From contig DASPNP010000025.1 of the NCBI GenBank assembly GCA_035626475.1, positions 1 to 64,000 of the forward strand: a stretch of DNA of 64,000 nt, read 5' to 3'. The translations under genes were made by a program, and so were the position numbers. This stretch comes from DASPKT01 sp035626475 (lineage in GTDB: Bacteria > Pseudomonadota > Alphaproteobacteria > Azospirillales > Azospirillaceae). A model generated the notes under the pieces. The model had not been told where the DNA came from, made no database searches, and saw nothing but the letters and a program-made list of their open reading frames with translations. Position 1 is the first letter of the stretch, and each line of letters opens with the position of its first letter. Shown piece after piece: positions 17,489-27,998 of this stretch.

Positions 17489-17520
17489 GCCAGCCAAGAT
17501 ACTCGCCAGCCAAGATACTC
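17489..17520. repeat. 16-bp perfect tandem duplication
   Basis: GCCAGCCAAGATACTC occurs twice without a gap, just after the palindrome that ends the RTX gene. It looks like a recent slippage event; no function visible. Confidence 0.8.
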
Positions 17521-17655
17521 AATTGACGGAGAAATCGGGGAGGAGGGCCGGCCGGATCGGCCCGGCCTGAAGTCGCCGCTGTCCAACTTAGAGGCAGCAA
17601 GTCCGGCTTGAAGCCGGAAGCGACAAACCTCGAAACTTCCTCATCATAGGGAAGT

Positions 17656-17729
17656 TGGCTGGGGGACTAGGATTCGAACCTAGGTTGACGGAGTCAGAGT
17701 CCGTAGTCCTACCGCTAGACGATCCCCCA
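17656..17729 (-). tRNA. tRNA-Gln (CTG)
   Basis: The 74-nt sequence folds into a cloverleaf. The acceptor stem TGGGGGA pairs with TCCCCCA, followed by a G discriminator and encoded CCA. The anticodon stem ACGGA/TCCGT holds the loop CTCTGAC, anticodon CTG. The T arm contains GGTTCGAATCC. On its 3' side, at 17602-17618, is an 8-bp hairpin (TCCGGCTT, G, AAGCCGGA) that may terminate it. Confidence 0.97.
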
Positions 17730-17976
17730 GCAGCCCGGTCGGTGGTTGGCCACCGGCCGTGGACGGAGCGGGTGTATAACAGAGGCCTTTGGGGTTGTGT
17801 AGCCCTTTGTTGGAATTTTTTTCGCTTTCCCGCCGGGCGGTCCGGCGGCGTAGGGTGGGGACGGTTCCGCCCGGGTGGGCAGGTGCGTTACGATGCGCCG
17901 GACCGGCTGTTGGCCCTGGATGGGTTTTCCGCGCGATGCGGAGAATGTCCCCGGGGGCGGGGGTCGCGACGGGTGC

Positions 17977-19032
17977 ATGGAGAGGGCGGTCAGGAGCATG
18001 GACGGGGTGGTCGCGGAGATGCCGGAGAGCGGGGCGGCGGGCGATGCCGCCGCCGTGGCCGAGGCCCCGCGCGCGGTCTTCGCCGCCCTCGACCTCGGCA
18101 CCAACAATTGCCGCCTGCTGATCGCCCGGCCGGCGCGCGGCGGCTTCCGGGTCATCGACGCCTTCTCCCGCATCGTGCGGCTGGGCGAGGGGCTGTCGCG
18201 CTCCGACCGGCTGTCGGACGAAGCCATGGCCCGCACCGTGAGCGCGCTGAAGATCTGCGGCGGCAAGATGCGGCGGCGCGGCGTTACCTCTGTGCGCGCC
18301 GTCGCCACCGAGGCCTGCCGCCGCGCCGGCAACTGCACCGAGTTCCTGGAGCGGGTCGAGCGCGAGACCGGCATCCGCATCGAGATCATCACATCGGACG
18401 AGGAGGCGCGGCTGGCGCTGGCCGGCTGCGCCTCGCTGCTGGACCCGCGGGTGCCGCGCGCCATCGTCTTCGACATCGGCGGCGGCTCCACCGAGATCAT
18501 GTGGATCGAGGTGGCGCGCGGCCGGCCGCACCTGCTGGACCAGATCTCCCTGCCCGTCGGCGTCGTGAACCTGGCGGAGAGCTATGGCGGCGACCGGGTG
18601 GCGGCCGAGACCTACGCCGCCATGGTCGCGCGCGTCGATTCCGACATCGCCGAGTTCGACCGGCGCAACGGCATCTCCCAGGCGGTGCGCGCCCGGCGGG
18701 TGCAGATGCTGGGCACGTCCGGCACGGTCACGACGCTCGCCGGCATCAAGCTGGGGCTGGACCGCTACGACCGCTCCCGCGTCGACGGGACCTGGCTGTC
18801 GCTGCTGGACGCCCGGTCCATCACGGCCGCGCTGCTGGAGCAGGATTACGAGGGCCGGGCAACCAACCCCTGCATCGGGCGGGAGCGGGCGGACCTGGTG
18901 GTGGCCGGCTGCGCCGTGCTCGAGGCGATCTGGGAGCGCTGGCCGGTGACCCGCCTGCGCATCGCCGACCGCGGCGTGCGCGAGGGCATCCTGTCGGAGC
19001 TGCTGGCCGCCTCGCGCCGCGATCGCCGCTAG
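17977..19032 (+). CDS. Ppx/GppA family exopolyphosphatase-like protein
   Basis: The protein has about 351 residues of the ASKHA fold. The phosphate-1 motif is LDLGTNNCRLLI (about 38-49) and phosphate-2 is FDIGGGSTEIMW (about 165), with GTSGTVTTLAGI towards the C-terminal half. The family hydrolyses polyphosphate or (p)ppGpp-type pppGpp. At this length it lacks the C-terminal HD-like domain of full Ppx and GppA, as is usual for the alphaproteobacterial form that sits next to rlmE. The start is uncertain: 17977 and 17998 are both in frame, and the N-terminal 30 residues are not conserved. rlmE follows 73 bp downstream. Confidence 0.85.
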   Translation: MERAVRSMDGVVAEMPESGAAGDAAAVAEAPRAVFAALDLGTNNCRLLIARPARGGFRVIDAFSRIVRLGEGLSRSDRLSDEAMARTVSALKICGGKMRRRGVTSVRAVATEACRRAGNCTEFLERVERETGIRIEIITSDEEARLALAGCASLLDPRVPRAIVFDIGGGSTEIMWIEVARGRPHLLDQISLPVGVVNLAESYGGDRVAAETYAAMVARVDSDIAEFDRRNGISQAVRARRVQMLGTSGTVTTLAGIKLGLDRYDRSRVDGTWLSLLDARSITAALLEQDYEGRATNPCIGRERADLVVAGCAVLEAIWERWPVTRLRIADRGVREGILSELLAASRRDRR

Positions 19033-19105
19033 GCACGCACCGGGGCAGGGCAGGGCCGAGCTTTCGGCGCTTGCCTTGGGCGCCCCGCTCGCCGATATCG
19101 GGGGA

Positions 19106-19831
19106 ATGACCGAGAAGAAGCCCCCCACCGGCTCGCTGCCCAGCGGCCGCAGCCTCACCGTCCGGGTGAAGACCCGCGCCAAGCGCTCCATCTCCTCCGC
19201 CCGCTGGCTGGAGCGGCAGCTGAACGACCCCTACGTCGCCGAGGCGAAGAAGCGCGGCTACCGCTCGCGCGCCGCCTTCAAGCTGCTGCAGCTGGACGAG
19301 AAGTACCATCTGCTGAAGCCCGGCAGCCGCGTCGTCGATCTGGGCGCCGCCCCCGGCGGCTGGACCCAGGTGGCGGTGGAGCGGGTGAAGGGCCGGGGCT
19401 ACGTCGTCGGGCTGGACATCCTCGACTTCGAGCCGGTGCCCGGCGCCACCACCATCGTCATGGACTTCCTCGACCCCACCGCCCCCGACCGGCTGAAGGA
19501 GGCCATGGGCGGCCCGGCCGACGTGGTGCTCTCGGACATGGCGGCACCGACCACCGGCCATCCCAAGACGGACCATCTGCGCATCATGCACCTGGCCGAG
19601 GTCGCCTACGCCTTCGCCCAGGAGGTGCTGGCGCCCGGCGGCGTCTTCGTCTGCAAGCTGTTCCAGGGCGGCGCCGAGCGCACGCTGCTGGACCAGCTGA
19701 AGCGCGACTTCACCACGGTGCGCCACGCCAAGCCGCCGGCCAGCCGCGCCGACAGCTCCGAGACCTACGTCGTCGCCACCGGTTTCCGGGGCGAGGCGGG
19801 CAGCGCGGAGGATGCCGGCCAGGAGGAGTGA
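19106..19831 (+). CDS. rlmE: 23S rRNA (uridine-2'-O)-methyltransferase RlmE
   Basis: The 241-residue protein carries the FtsJ/RrmJ set: YRSRAAFKLLQLDEKY with the first catalytic Lys, the SAM motif VDLGAAPGGWTQ, SDMAAPTTGH with the Asp, VCKLFQGG with the second Lys, and SSETYVVATGF with the Glu. It methylates U2552 in the ribosomal A loop. The first 40 residues are a basic extension. The ATG at 19106 follows a G-rich box. It probably shares a transcript with the Ppx-like gene before it. Confidence 0.92.
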   Translation: MTEKKPPTGSLPSGRSLTVRVKTRAKRSISSARWLERQLNDPYVAEAKKRGYRSRAAFKLLQLDEKYHLLKPGSRVVDLGAAPGGWTQVAVERVKGRGYVVGLDILDFEPVPGATTIVMDFLDPTAPDRLKEAMGGPADVVLSDMAAPTTGHPKTDHLRIMHLAEVAYAFAQEVLAPGGVFVCKLFQGGAERTLLDQLKRDFTTVRHAKPPASRADSSETYVVATGFRGEAGSAEDAGQEE

Positions 19832-19873
19832 GGCCCCCGCCCGCCGCAGGGCTGCCTCGCTACATCTGGTGCC

Positions 19874-19901
19874 TTCACATGCGTTCGGCCGTGTGTATAG
19901 T
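19874..19901 (+). promoter_or_regulatory. sigma-70-like promoter of guaB
   Basis: TTCACA (19874-19879), 16 nt, TATAGT (19896-19901), about 100 bp before the guaB start. A GC palindrome in the 5' leader (around 19937-19950) might form a small stem. Confidence 0.45.
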
Positions 19902-19999
19902 GCGCCGAACCTGATTTCCGAGGGACCGAATTCCCGCCGCGCGCGGCGGGGACCGTGTCCCTCTACACCCATTTGGCGGCCGACGCCGGGAGACGGTTC

Positions 20000-21466
20000 A
20001 TGACGCTCAAGATCCGTGAAGCCCTGACCTTCGACGACGTGCTGCTGGAGCCGGCGGAGTCGGGCGTCATGCCGGCCGAGGTCGACACCCGCACGCGCCT
20101 GACCAAGAGCATCGAGCTGGGCATCCCGCTGCTGTCCGCCGCCATGGACACGGTGACGGAATCGGCGCTGGCCATCGCCATGGCGCAGGCGGGCGGCATG
20201 GGCGTCGTCCACCGCAACATGGACATCGAGCGCCAGGCCGAGGAGGTCCGCAAGGTCAAGCGGTTCGAGAGCGGCATGGTGGTCAACCCCATCACCATCG
20301 CGCCCGACGCCACCCTGGCCGACGCGCTGAAGCTGATGGCCGACTACCGCATCTCCGGCATCCCGGTGACCGAGGCCTCGGGCAAGCTGGTCGGCATCCT
20401 GACCAACCGGGACGTCCGCTTCGCCACCAACCCCGGCCAGCCCGTCTCCGAACTGATGACCAGGGACGGGCTGGTCACGGTGCGCGAGGGCGTGGGCAAG
20501 GACGAGGCCAAGCGCCTGCTGCACACCAACCGCATCGAGAAGCTGCTGGTGGTGGACGATTCCTACCGCTGCATCGGCCTGATCACGGTGAAGGACATCG
20601 AGAAGGCGCAGCTGCACCCGCGCTCCTGCAAGGACGCGCACGGCCGCCTGCGCGTCGCCGCCGCCACCGGCACCGGTCCGGACGGGCTGGCGCGGGCCGA
20701 GGCGCTGTTCGACGCCGGCGTCGACGTGCTGGTGGTCGACACCGCCCACGGCCACAGCCGCAAGGTCATGGACCAGGTCGCCGCCGCCCGGAAGCTCAGC
20801 AACTACACCCAGATCATCGCCGGCAACGTGGCGACGGGCGACGCGGCCCGCGCCCTGATCGACGCCGGCGCCGACGCCATCAAGGTCGGCATCGGCCCGG
20901 GCTCCATCTGCACCACCCGCATCGTCGCCGGCGTCGGCGTGCCGCAGCTGACGGCGGTGGTGGACGTGGTCGACGTGGCGCACGCCCAGGGCATTCCGGT
21001 CATCGCCGACGGCGGCATCAAGTACTCGGGCGATCTCGCCAAGGCCATCGCGGCCGGCGCCGATTGCGCCATGCTGGGCGGGCTGTTCGCCGGCACCGAC
21101 GAGAGCCCGGGCGAGGTCATCCTGTACCAGGGCCGCAGCTACAAGAGCTACCGGGGCATGGGCTCGGTGGGCGCCATGGCGCGGGGTTCCGCCGACCGCT
21201 ACTTCCAGGCCGAGGTCACCAACACCCTGAAGCTGGTGCCCGAGGGCGTCGAGGGCCGCGTGCCCTACAAGGGCCCGGTCGGCGGCGTCATCCACCAGCT
21301 GGTGGGCGGCCTGCGCGCGGCCATGGGCTACACCGGCAACGCCACCATCGCCGAGATGCAGACGAACTGCCGCTTCGTGCGCATCACCAACGCCGGCCTG
21401 CGCGAGAGCCACGTGCACGACATCACCATCACCAACGAGGCGCCGAACTACCGCCCGGGGATGTGA
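20000..21466 (+). CDS. guaB: IMP dehydrogenase
   Basis: The protein has 488 residues, the normal length. The TIM-barrel start is LTFDDVLLEP, followed by LLSAAMDTVTE. Two CBS domains are inserted at about 95-205, the catalytic loop is GIGPGSICTTR with Cys304, the phosphate loop is IADGGIKYSGD, and the flap region is YRGMGSVGAM. It oxidises IMP to XMP with NAD, the first step to GMP. The ATG at 20000 has GGGAG 8 nt upstream; the longer frame to 19955 is not needed. guaA lies 4 kb downstream, separated by other genes. Confidence 0.97.
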   Translation: MTLKIREALTFDDVLLEPAESGVMPAEVDTRTRLTKSIELGIPLLSAAMDTVTESALAIAMAQAGGMGVVHRNMDIERQAEEVRKVKRFESGMVVNPITIAPDATLADALKLMADYRISGIPVTEASGKLVGILTNRDVRFATNPGQPVSELMTRDGLVTVREGVGKDEAKRLLHTNRIEKLLVVDDSYRCIGLITVKDIEKAQLHPRSCKDAHGRLRVAAATGTGPDGLARAEALFDAGVDVLVVDTAHGHSRKVMDQVAAARKLSNYTQIIAGNVATGDAARALIDAGADAIKVGIGPGSICTTRIVAGVGVPQLTAVVDVVDVAHAQGIPVIADGGIKYSGDLAKAIAAGADCAMLGGLFAGTDESPGEVILYQGRSYKSYRGMGSVGAMARGSADRYFQAEVTNTLKLVPEGVEGRVPYKGPVGGVIHQLVGGLRAAMGYTGNATIAEMQTNCRFVRITNAGLRESHVHDITITNEAPNYRPGM

Positions 21467-21481
21467 CGGTCCCGATCACGC

Positions 21482-23074
21482 TCACTGGCCCGGCGCGATC
21501 TCCATCGCGATGGTGTGCCGGTCCATGCGGGGGGTGAGGCGGATGTCGCGGCGCAGGGCCCAGCGGCCCTGCTGCAGGTAGAGCGGGACGATCGCCTGCT
21601 CGCGGTCGATCAGCCGGGCGATCTCGCGCAGCAGCCCCTCGCGCTCGGCGTCGTCGGCCGTCGCCTCGGCGCGGTCCAGCAGCTGCTCCATCTCCGGCAG
21701 CAGGATGCCGTAGGGGTTGTTGAGGCCGCGGCCGCGCGCCGGGTCGCGGGCGGCCAGCAGCGGCACCACCTGGTTGGTCAGCTCCCCGGTGATGGAGATG
21801 CGGCCGGCATAGTACAGGCCGAACTCCCCCCGGCTCATCCGCTCGAAGAATTCCTGCGAGGGCAGGGCCAGCACCTCGGCCCTGATGCCCACGGTGCCGA
21901 GGAAGTAGGCCAGCACCTCCATCACTTTCCGGTTCGCCTCGACGCCAGCCAGCTGCACCGAGAAGCCGTCGGCATAGCCGGCCTCGGTCAGCAGCGCGCG
22001 GGCCCGGTCGCGGTCATAGGCAGGGACCGGGATCTCCGGATCGTAGCCCGGCAGCCCGGGCGGCAGCAGCTGCGCCGTCGGCTCGCTGGAGCCGCGCTGC
22101 ACCCGGTTCACCAATTCCTCGCGTCCCACCGCCAGCGATACGGCGCGGCGCACCCGGATGTCGCGGAACGGGTTCTGCCCGTGCGTGCCCGTCACCCCGC
22201 CCGGCGCCGTCTCCCGCACCCAGTCCATCTGCAGGAAGGCCACGGCGGTGGAGGGGCCGGTGGTCAACGTCAGGTCGGGCCGGGCGGAGAGCGGCCCGAG
22301 GGTCGACGGTTCCGGGTTCGAAATGACGTCCACCTCGCCCATCATCAGCGCGCGCGACCGCAAGGTGCCGTCGGCGATGAGATGGAGCACGACGCGGTTC
22401 CAGGCGGGCTTCGCCCCCCAATAGCCCTCGAACCGGTCCAGCACGGCGCCGCGGCCGGCCTCGTAGCGGCTGATGCGGTAGGGGCCGGTGCCGATGGCGG
22501 CCGCGAGCGAGTCGAAGGCGTCCCGCTCCGGCCAGCCCGGCGCCGCGCAGCCCTTGGCGTCGTAGCGCCCATCGAACCCGGCGGGCGCCGGCAGGATGGC
22601 GATGTTGCTCAGCACGCGCGGCAGCATCGGGTCCGGCCCGCGGGTCCGCACGACCAGCGTCAGCGGGTCGCGCGCCTCGGCCGAGACCACCTCCGACAGA
22701 TTCTCGATGAAGCCGCCGGGGCCGGTACGGGGCTTGGCGGCGCGGCAGAAGCTGTAGATCACGTCGCGCGCGGCGAAGCCGCGGCCGTCATGGAAGCGGA
22801 CCCCCGGCCGCAGCCGGAAGACCCAGTTGCGCGCATCTTCGCGCCGCCACTCCGCCGCCAGCCGCGGCACCGGCCGCAGCGAGGCGTCGCGCGCCACCAG
22901 CGGCTCGAAGACATGGGCCGCCAGCTCATTGTTCTGGAACAGGTTGTGGTGGTGCGGATCGACGGTGTTGGCGAGCGCCGCCAGGCCGATGCGGAGTTCC
23001 TCCGCATGAGCGGGCGCTGCGGGCAGGGGGGCAAGCAGCCAGGCGGCCAACAGCGTCCGGACCAGTGCCCTCAT
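21482..23074 (-). CDS. ABC transporter substrate-binding protein, family 5 (peptide/nickel type)
   Basis: The 530-residue protein has a Sec signal of about 24 residues (cleavage after AHA-E). It shows the SBP_bac_5 pattern: an EPLVARDASLRPVPRLAAEWR start, FRLRPGVRFHDGRGFAARDVIYSF, the GTGPYRISRYE motif, and a C-terminal SQEFFERMSRGEFGLYY-type segment. It binds oligopeptides or similar solutes in the periplasm. No permease or ATPase gene is adjacent, so it is an orphan. It converges on guaB with only 15 bp between the stops. Confidence 0.88.
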   Translation of the reverse strand: MRALVRTLLAAWLLAPLPAAPAHAEELRIGLAALANTVDPHHHNLFQNNELAAHVFEPLVARDASLRPVPRLAAEWRREDARNWVFRLRPGVRFHDGRGFAARDVIYSFCRAAKPRTGPGGFIENLSEVVSAEARDPLTLVVRTRGPDPMLPRVLSNIAILPAPAGFDGRYDAKGCAAPGWPERDAFDSLAAAIGTGPYRISRYEAGRGAVLDRFEGYWGAKPAWNRVVLHLIADGTLRSRALMMGEVDVISNPEPSTLGPLSARPDLTLTTGPSTAVAFLQMDWVRETAPGGVTGTHGQNPFRDIRVRRAVSLAVGREELVNRVQRGSSEPTAQLLPPGLPGYDPEIPVPAYDRDRARALLTEAGYADGFSVQLAGVEANRKVMEVLAYFLGTVGIRAEVLALPSQEFFERMSRGEFGLYYAGRISITGELTNQVVPLLAARDPARGRGLNNPYGILLPEMEQLLDRAEATADDAEREGLLREIARLIDREQAIVPLYLQQGRWALRRDIRLTPRMDRHTIAMEIAPGQ

Positions 23075-23251
23075 GCCCCGATTTCTCTCCGCGTTCGATC
23101 TTCAGTTGCGATTATGCCATAAACGCGTGTGGGCGCATGCATTTTCCGCCGCTTACCGCGTATCCGGCGGCGGGCCGCCGGGGCTTCCCGTCGGCACGCT
23201 TCACGCCTAGTATCCCGCCCTTCCGACCGACCGCCGCACCAGGAATCCGTC

Positions 23252-24616
23252 ATGACACCGAGCGCCCGACTGCAGGCCGCCATCGACCTGCTGGCCGAGA
23301 TCGAGGCCACGCCGCGCCCGGCCGATGCCGTCGCCAGCGCCTTCTTCCGCAACCGCCGCTACATCGGCGCCAAGGACCGCACCGCCGTCGCCGAGCGGGT
23401 CTACGCCGTGCTGCGCCGCTGGGCCCGGCTGGGCTGGTGGCTGGAGCGGGTCGGGCACCAGCGCGACGCCCGCGCCCTGGTCATCGCCGACGAGATGCTG
23501 GCCGGCCGGACCTTCGACGGGCTGGAGAAGCAGTTCACGGGCGGCCAGTTCGGGCCGGCGGCGCTGTCGCCGGCCGAGGTGAAGCTCGCCCGCACGCTGG
23601 AGACCCACACGCTGAACCACCCGCACCAGCCGGACGAGGTGCGGGCCGAGGTGCCGGACTGGGCGGCCGGTCCCTTGAAGGCCGCGCTCGGCGACCGTTT
23701 CGTCATCGAAATGGAGGCGATGCTGGGCACGGCCCCGCTCGATCTGCGCGTGAACCCGGTCAAGGGCACGCGGGAGAAGGCGCTGGCGGCGCTGCGCAAG
23801 GCCGGGGTGGAGGCGGAGCCGACCCGGCTGTCGCCCCTGGGCGTGCGGGTGGTCAAGCGCTTCCCCGTCGCCCAGCTCGACATCTTCAAGGAAGGGCTGG
23901 TCGAGATCCAGGACGAGGGCTCGCAGCTGGTGGCGCTGGTGACGGACGCCAAGCCGGGCATGCAGGTGGTGGATTTCTGCGCCGGCGCCGGCGGCAAGAC
24001 GCTGGCCATCGCCGCCATGATGAACAACAAGGGCCGGGTGCTCGCCTGCGACGTGCTGGAGGGCCGGCTGAAGCGGGCGCAGGAGCGCTTCCGCCGCGCC
24101 GGCCTGCACAATATCGAGACGCGCGGCCTGAAGTCCGAGCGCGATCCCTGGGTCAAGCGGCACAAGGGCAAGTTCGACCGGGTGGTGGTCGACGCGCCCT
24201 GCACCGGCACAGGCACCTGGCGTCGCAACCCGGACGCGCGCTGGCGCACGCTGGGCCCCGGCCTGTCGGAGCTGCTGCCGCTGCAGGCCAGCATCCTGGA
24301 CAGCGCCGCGCGCCTGACCCGGCCCGGCGGGCGGCTGGTCTACGCCACCTGCTCCATGCTGCCGGAGGAGAATGAGCGGCAGGTCGAGGCCTTTCTCGCC
24401 ACCCATCCGCAGTTCCGGCTGCTGGACCTGAAGGAGGCCTGGCCGGCGGACCAGGGCACGGCGCCGGAGACCGGCGACATGCTGCGCCTCACCCCCGCCC
24501 GCCACGACACCGACGGCTTCTTCGCCGCGGTCATGGTCCGGGCGGAGGAGGCGCCGGCGCCCGAGGCCGGAGAGGCGGAGACGGGTGCCGGGGAGAATGC
24601 GGACGGGGAGGCCTAA
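23252..24616 (+). CDS. RsmB/NOP-family RNA (cytosine-5) methyltransferase
   Basis: The 454-residue protein has an N-terminal helical domain (about 1-140) and a SAM-dependent methyltransferase core: VVDFCAGAGGKTLAIAAM, VDAPCTGTGTWRRNPD with the releasing Cys, and YATCSMLPEENE with the nucleophilic Cys. Both Cys residues define m5C RNA methyltransferases. Its own N-terminal domain lacks a clear NusB fold, so I do not call it RsmB strictly. AGGAA precedes the ATG at 23252. The C-terminal 30 residues are an Ala/Glu-rich tail. Confidence 0.87.
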   Translation: MTPSARLQAAIDLLAEIEATPRPADAVASAFFRNRRYIGAKDRTAVAERVYAVLRRWARLGWWLERVGHQRDARALVIADEMLAGRTFDGLEKQFTGGQFGPAALSPAEVKLARTLETHTLNHPHQPDEVRAEVPDWAAGPLKAALGDRFVIEMEAMLGTAPLDLRVNPVKGTREKALAALRKAGVEAEPTRLSPLGVRVVKRFPVAQLDIFKEGLVEIQDEGSQLVALVTDAKPGMQVVDFCAGAGGKTLAIAAMMNNKGRVLACDVLEGRLKRAQERFRRAGLHNIETRGLKSERDPWVKRHKGKFDRVVVDAPCTGTGTWRRNPDARWRTLGPGLSELLPLQASILDSAARLTRPGGRLVYATCSMLPEENERQVEAFLATHPQFRLLDLKEAWPADQGTAPETGDMLRLTPARHDTDGFFAAVMVRAEEAPAPEAGEAETGAGENADGEA

Positions 24617-24713
24617 TCCCCCTGCGCTTGTCGCGGACATCTGGCCCACGGCCCCGAACTGAGTCATGCTGGGCTCCGCGGGGGTCCAGGTGAGGGGCCC
24701 CGGGAAGGGGGCC

Positions 24714-25277
24714 ATGTCCGCGCCATCCTCGATCACGGTCCGCAACGCCGCGCCGGGCGACGCGACGGGCATCGCCCGCGTCCACGTCGCCAGCTGGCGG
24801 AGCACATATCCCGGCATCGTGCCCGACCAGTACCTGGTCAACCTCTCCACCCCGCTCTATGCCGAGCGCTGGCGCGGCATGCTGGCGATGGGGCCGCGGG
24901 GCGGACGGGAGACCTTCGTCGCGGTCGAGCCGGGCGGGGAGATCCTGGGCTTCGCCACCTGCGGCCCGCAGCGCACCGCCATCGAGGGGTACGGGGGTGA
25001 GTTCTACGCCCTGTATCTCTACGACCATGCGCAGGGGCAGGGGCTGGGCCGCCGTCTGATGGGCGCGATGGCCGGCGACCTGCTGGGCCGCGGCGTGCGC
25101 TCGGCCTGCGTCTGGGTGCTGCGCGACAATCCCGCCCGCTGGTTCTACGAGCGGCTGGGCGGCATGCGGCTGGCGGAACAGCCGATCAGCTTCGCCGGCG
25201 CCCGGCTGGAGGAGGTCTGCTACGGCTGGCGCGACCTGGCGCCGCTGGCCCGCGCCTCGGCCATGCGGGAGAGCTGA
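24714..25277 (+). CDS. GNAT family N-acetyltransferase
   Basis: The 187-residue protein has a typical GNAT order: an IARVHVASWRSTYPGIVPD N-terminal helix, a FYALYLYDHAQGQGLGRRLM acetyl-CoA loop, and VWVLRDNPARWFYERLGG in the last helix. The W-R-x-x-Y-x-G-I-V start is shared with many unassigned bacterial GNATs. The substrate is unknown. The ATG at 24714 follows a G-rich box; the longer frame from 24666 adds no conserved residues. It lies between the RNA methyltransferase and guaA, on the same strand. Confidence 0.85.
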   Translation: MSAPSSITVRNAAPGDATGIARVHVASWRSTYPGIVPDQYLVNLSTPLYAERWRGMLAMGPRGGRETFVAVEPGGEILGFATCGPQRTAIEGYGGEFYALYLYDHAQGQGLGRRLMGAMAGDLLGRGVRSACVWVLRDNPARWFYERLGGMRLAEQPISFAGARLEEVCYGWRDLAPLARASAMRES

Positions 25278-25398
25278 GGCGCCGGCGCCCCATCCCACCA
25301 CGTGCCACAGCCCACCCCCGCGTGCCCCGCGCTTGTCCGGGGAAGCCACTTCCGCTAGCGTGCCGGCCTTCCGCGATCCCCTGCCAGTTGAGCGCGCC

Positions 25399-26964
<1,566 letters not shown>

Positions 26965-26978
26965 CGGCGGTCACTTGA

Positions 26979-27018
26979 CGCACGCTGGGCGGCGGAGGAC
27001 TCTGCCGCCCAGCGTGCG
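26979..27018. terminator. 15-bp stem-loop between guaA and the next gene
   Basis: Arms CGCACGCTGGGCGGC and GCCGCCCAGCGTGCG surround a 10-nt loop. The hairpin begins 15 bp after guaA and ends 2 bp before the GAGGAA box of the 27030 gene. There is no T run, so it may stabilise the guaA 3' end, cause partial termination or control translation of the next gene. Confidence 0.5.
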
Positions 27019-27029
27019 ACGAGGAAGCG

Positions 27030-27623
27030 ATGCCGGTCTACAGGGATGCCCAGGGCAACGAGTATTATTCCCTGTCCTGGGATCTCGAGGAGAGACCTCC
27101 CGCGCCGTTCGACGGGCCGGACGCCTGGTCCGGGCGCCCGATCCAGCGGTTCCTGAGGGATGAGCCCAACCATTTCCGCCTCGCCGGCCTGCTGACCTTG
27201 ATCATCGTCAGCCTGGTCGCCCTGGCCGGCCCATGGCTTCTCTGGCAAGCGGGCGGGCAGTTCAGCACCTACGTGTTCATGGCGTTCCTGCCCCTGTTCT
27301 TCGTGCTGAACAGCATCGTCCCGACGGTGGCCATGCCCTGGCGCACCGAACCGGCGAAGGTCGAGCGCGCTCTGACGCTCGTCCGTCCCCAGCCGCTCTG
27401 GGCAGGCGCGGAGATGGTGGCGCGCGGCGCGGTCATCGCCGTACTCGGCATCTGCGTTGCACTGTCGCCGACCCTGGTGGCTTCCCTCGACGGCGACCCG
27501 CAGGCAGCCGTTCTCAGTTCCGGGGCGCGGATGGCCATCTGGGGCGTGGGCGGTGTGCTGGTCCTGGGTGGCCTGGGACTCATCGCCTTGGAGATCAACC
27601 GTCTCAGGGAGAGCCGGACTTGA
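27030..27623 (+). CDS. four-helix inner-membrane protein, unknown function
   Basis: The 197-residue protein has a hydrophilic start (about 1-48, acidic with several Pro and Trp) and then hydrophobic segments at about 50-72, 80-100, 133-153 and 165-187, the last followed by a short polar tail. I recognise no family. The ATG is preceded by GAGGAA directly after the guaA hairpin. The stop codon overlaps the start of the next, periplasmic protein, so the two are translationally coupled and probably work together in the envelope. Confidence 0.7.
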   Translation: MPVYRDAQGNEYYSLSWDLEERPPAPFDGPDAWSGRPIQRFLRDEPNHFRLAGLLTLIIVSLVALAGPWLLWQAGGQFSTYVFMAFLPLFFVLNSIVPTVAMPWRTEPAKVERALTLVRPQPLWAGAEMVARGAVIAVLGICVALSPTLVASLDGDPQAAVLSSGARMAIWGVGGVLVLGGLGLIALEINRLRESRT

Positions 27624-27952
27624 GGCGGCATGCCGGTACAGCGGCGGGAGGGATGGCATTTCTCATCCTCTCGCTGGCTGCGGGAACCGCGCCGGCACAG
27701 AATGCCGCCAAGCCCGAACCCGCCGGCAAGGACGCGCCCATCGACGAGGTCACCATCATCGGCCGGCGCTCCTCGGTGCCTGATATCAACGAGCAGCTGG
27801 ACTTCCACAATGAGGAGTACCGGCGGCTGAAGGCGCAGTACGATCCGGACCCGCCGCCGCCCAGCCGCGCCAACCGGCTGCTGACGGTGCCGATGGATAC
27901 GTTCGGCGCGGGCGGCAGCCCGTCCGCGTCGGACGTCGTGCGCAATCCCTGA
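27620..27952 (+). CDS. small secreted protein with Asp/Pro-rich mature part
   Basis: The TTG at 27620 overlaps the preceding stop codon (TTGA) and gives a 110-residue protein with a good Sec signal: Arg-rich n-region, hydrophobic core, cleavage near APA-Q at about 27. An ATG at 27653 is the alternative start. The mature part begins with a KPEPAGKDAP spacer, then DEVTIIGRRSSVPDIN, which resembles the N-terminal plug-like segment seen in some TonB-linked proteins, then FHNEEYRRLKAQYDPDPPPP. No domain is recognised. Function unknown; coupled to the membrane protein upstream. Confidence 0.6.
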   Translation: MRRHAGTAAGGMAFLILSLAAGTAPAQNAAKPEPAGKDAPIDEVTIIGRRSSVPDINEQLDFHNEEYRRLKAQYDPDPPPPSRANRLLTVPMDTFGAGGSPSASDVVRNP

Positions 27953-27998
27953 CCGGCGGGGCTTGACCCGACCGTCCGGGATGGTGCCTATCGCGGCC

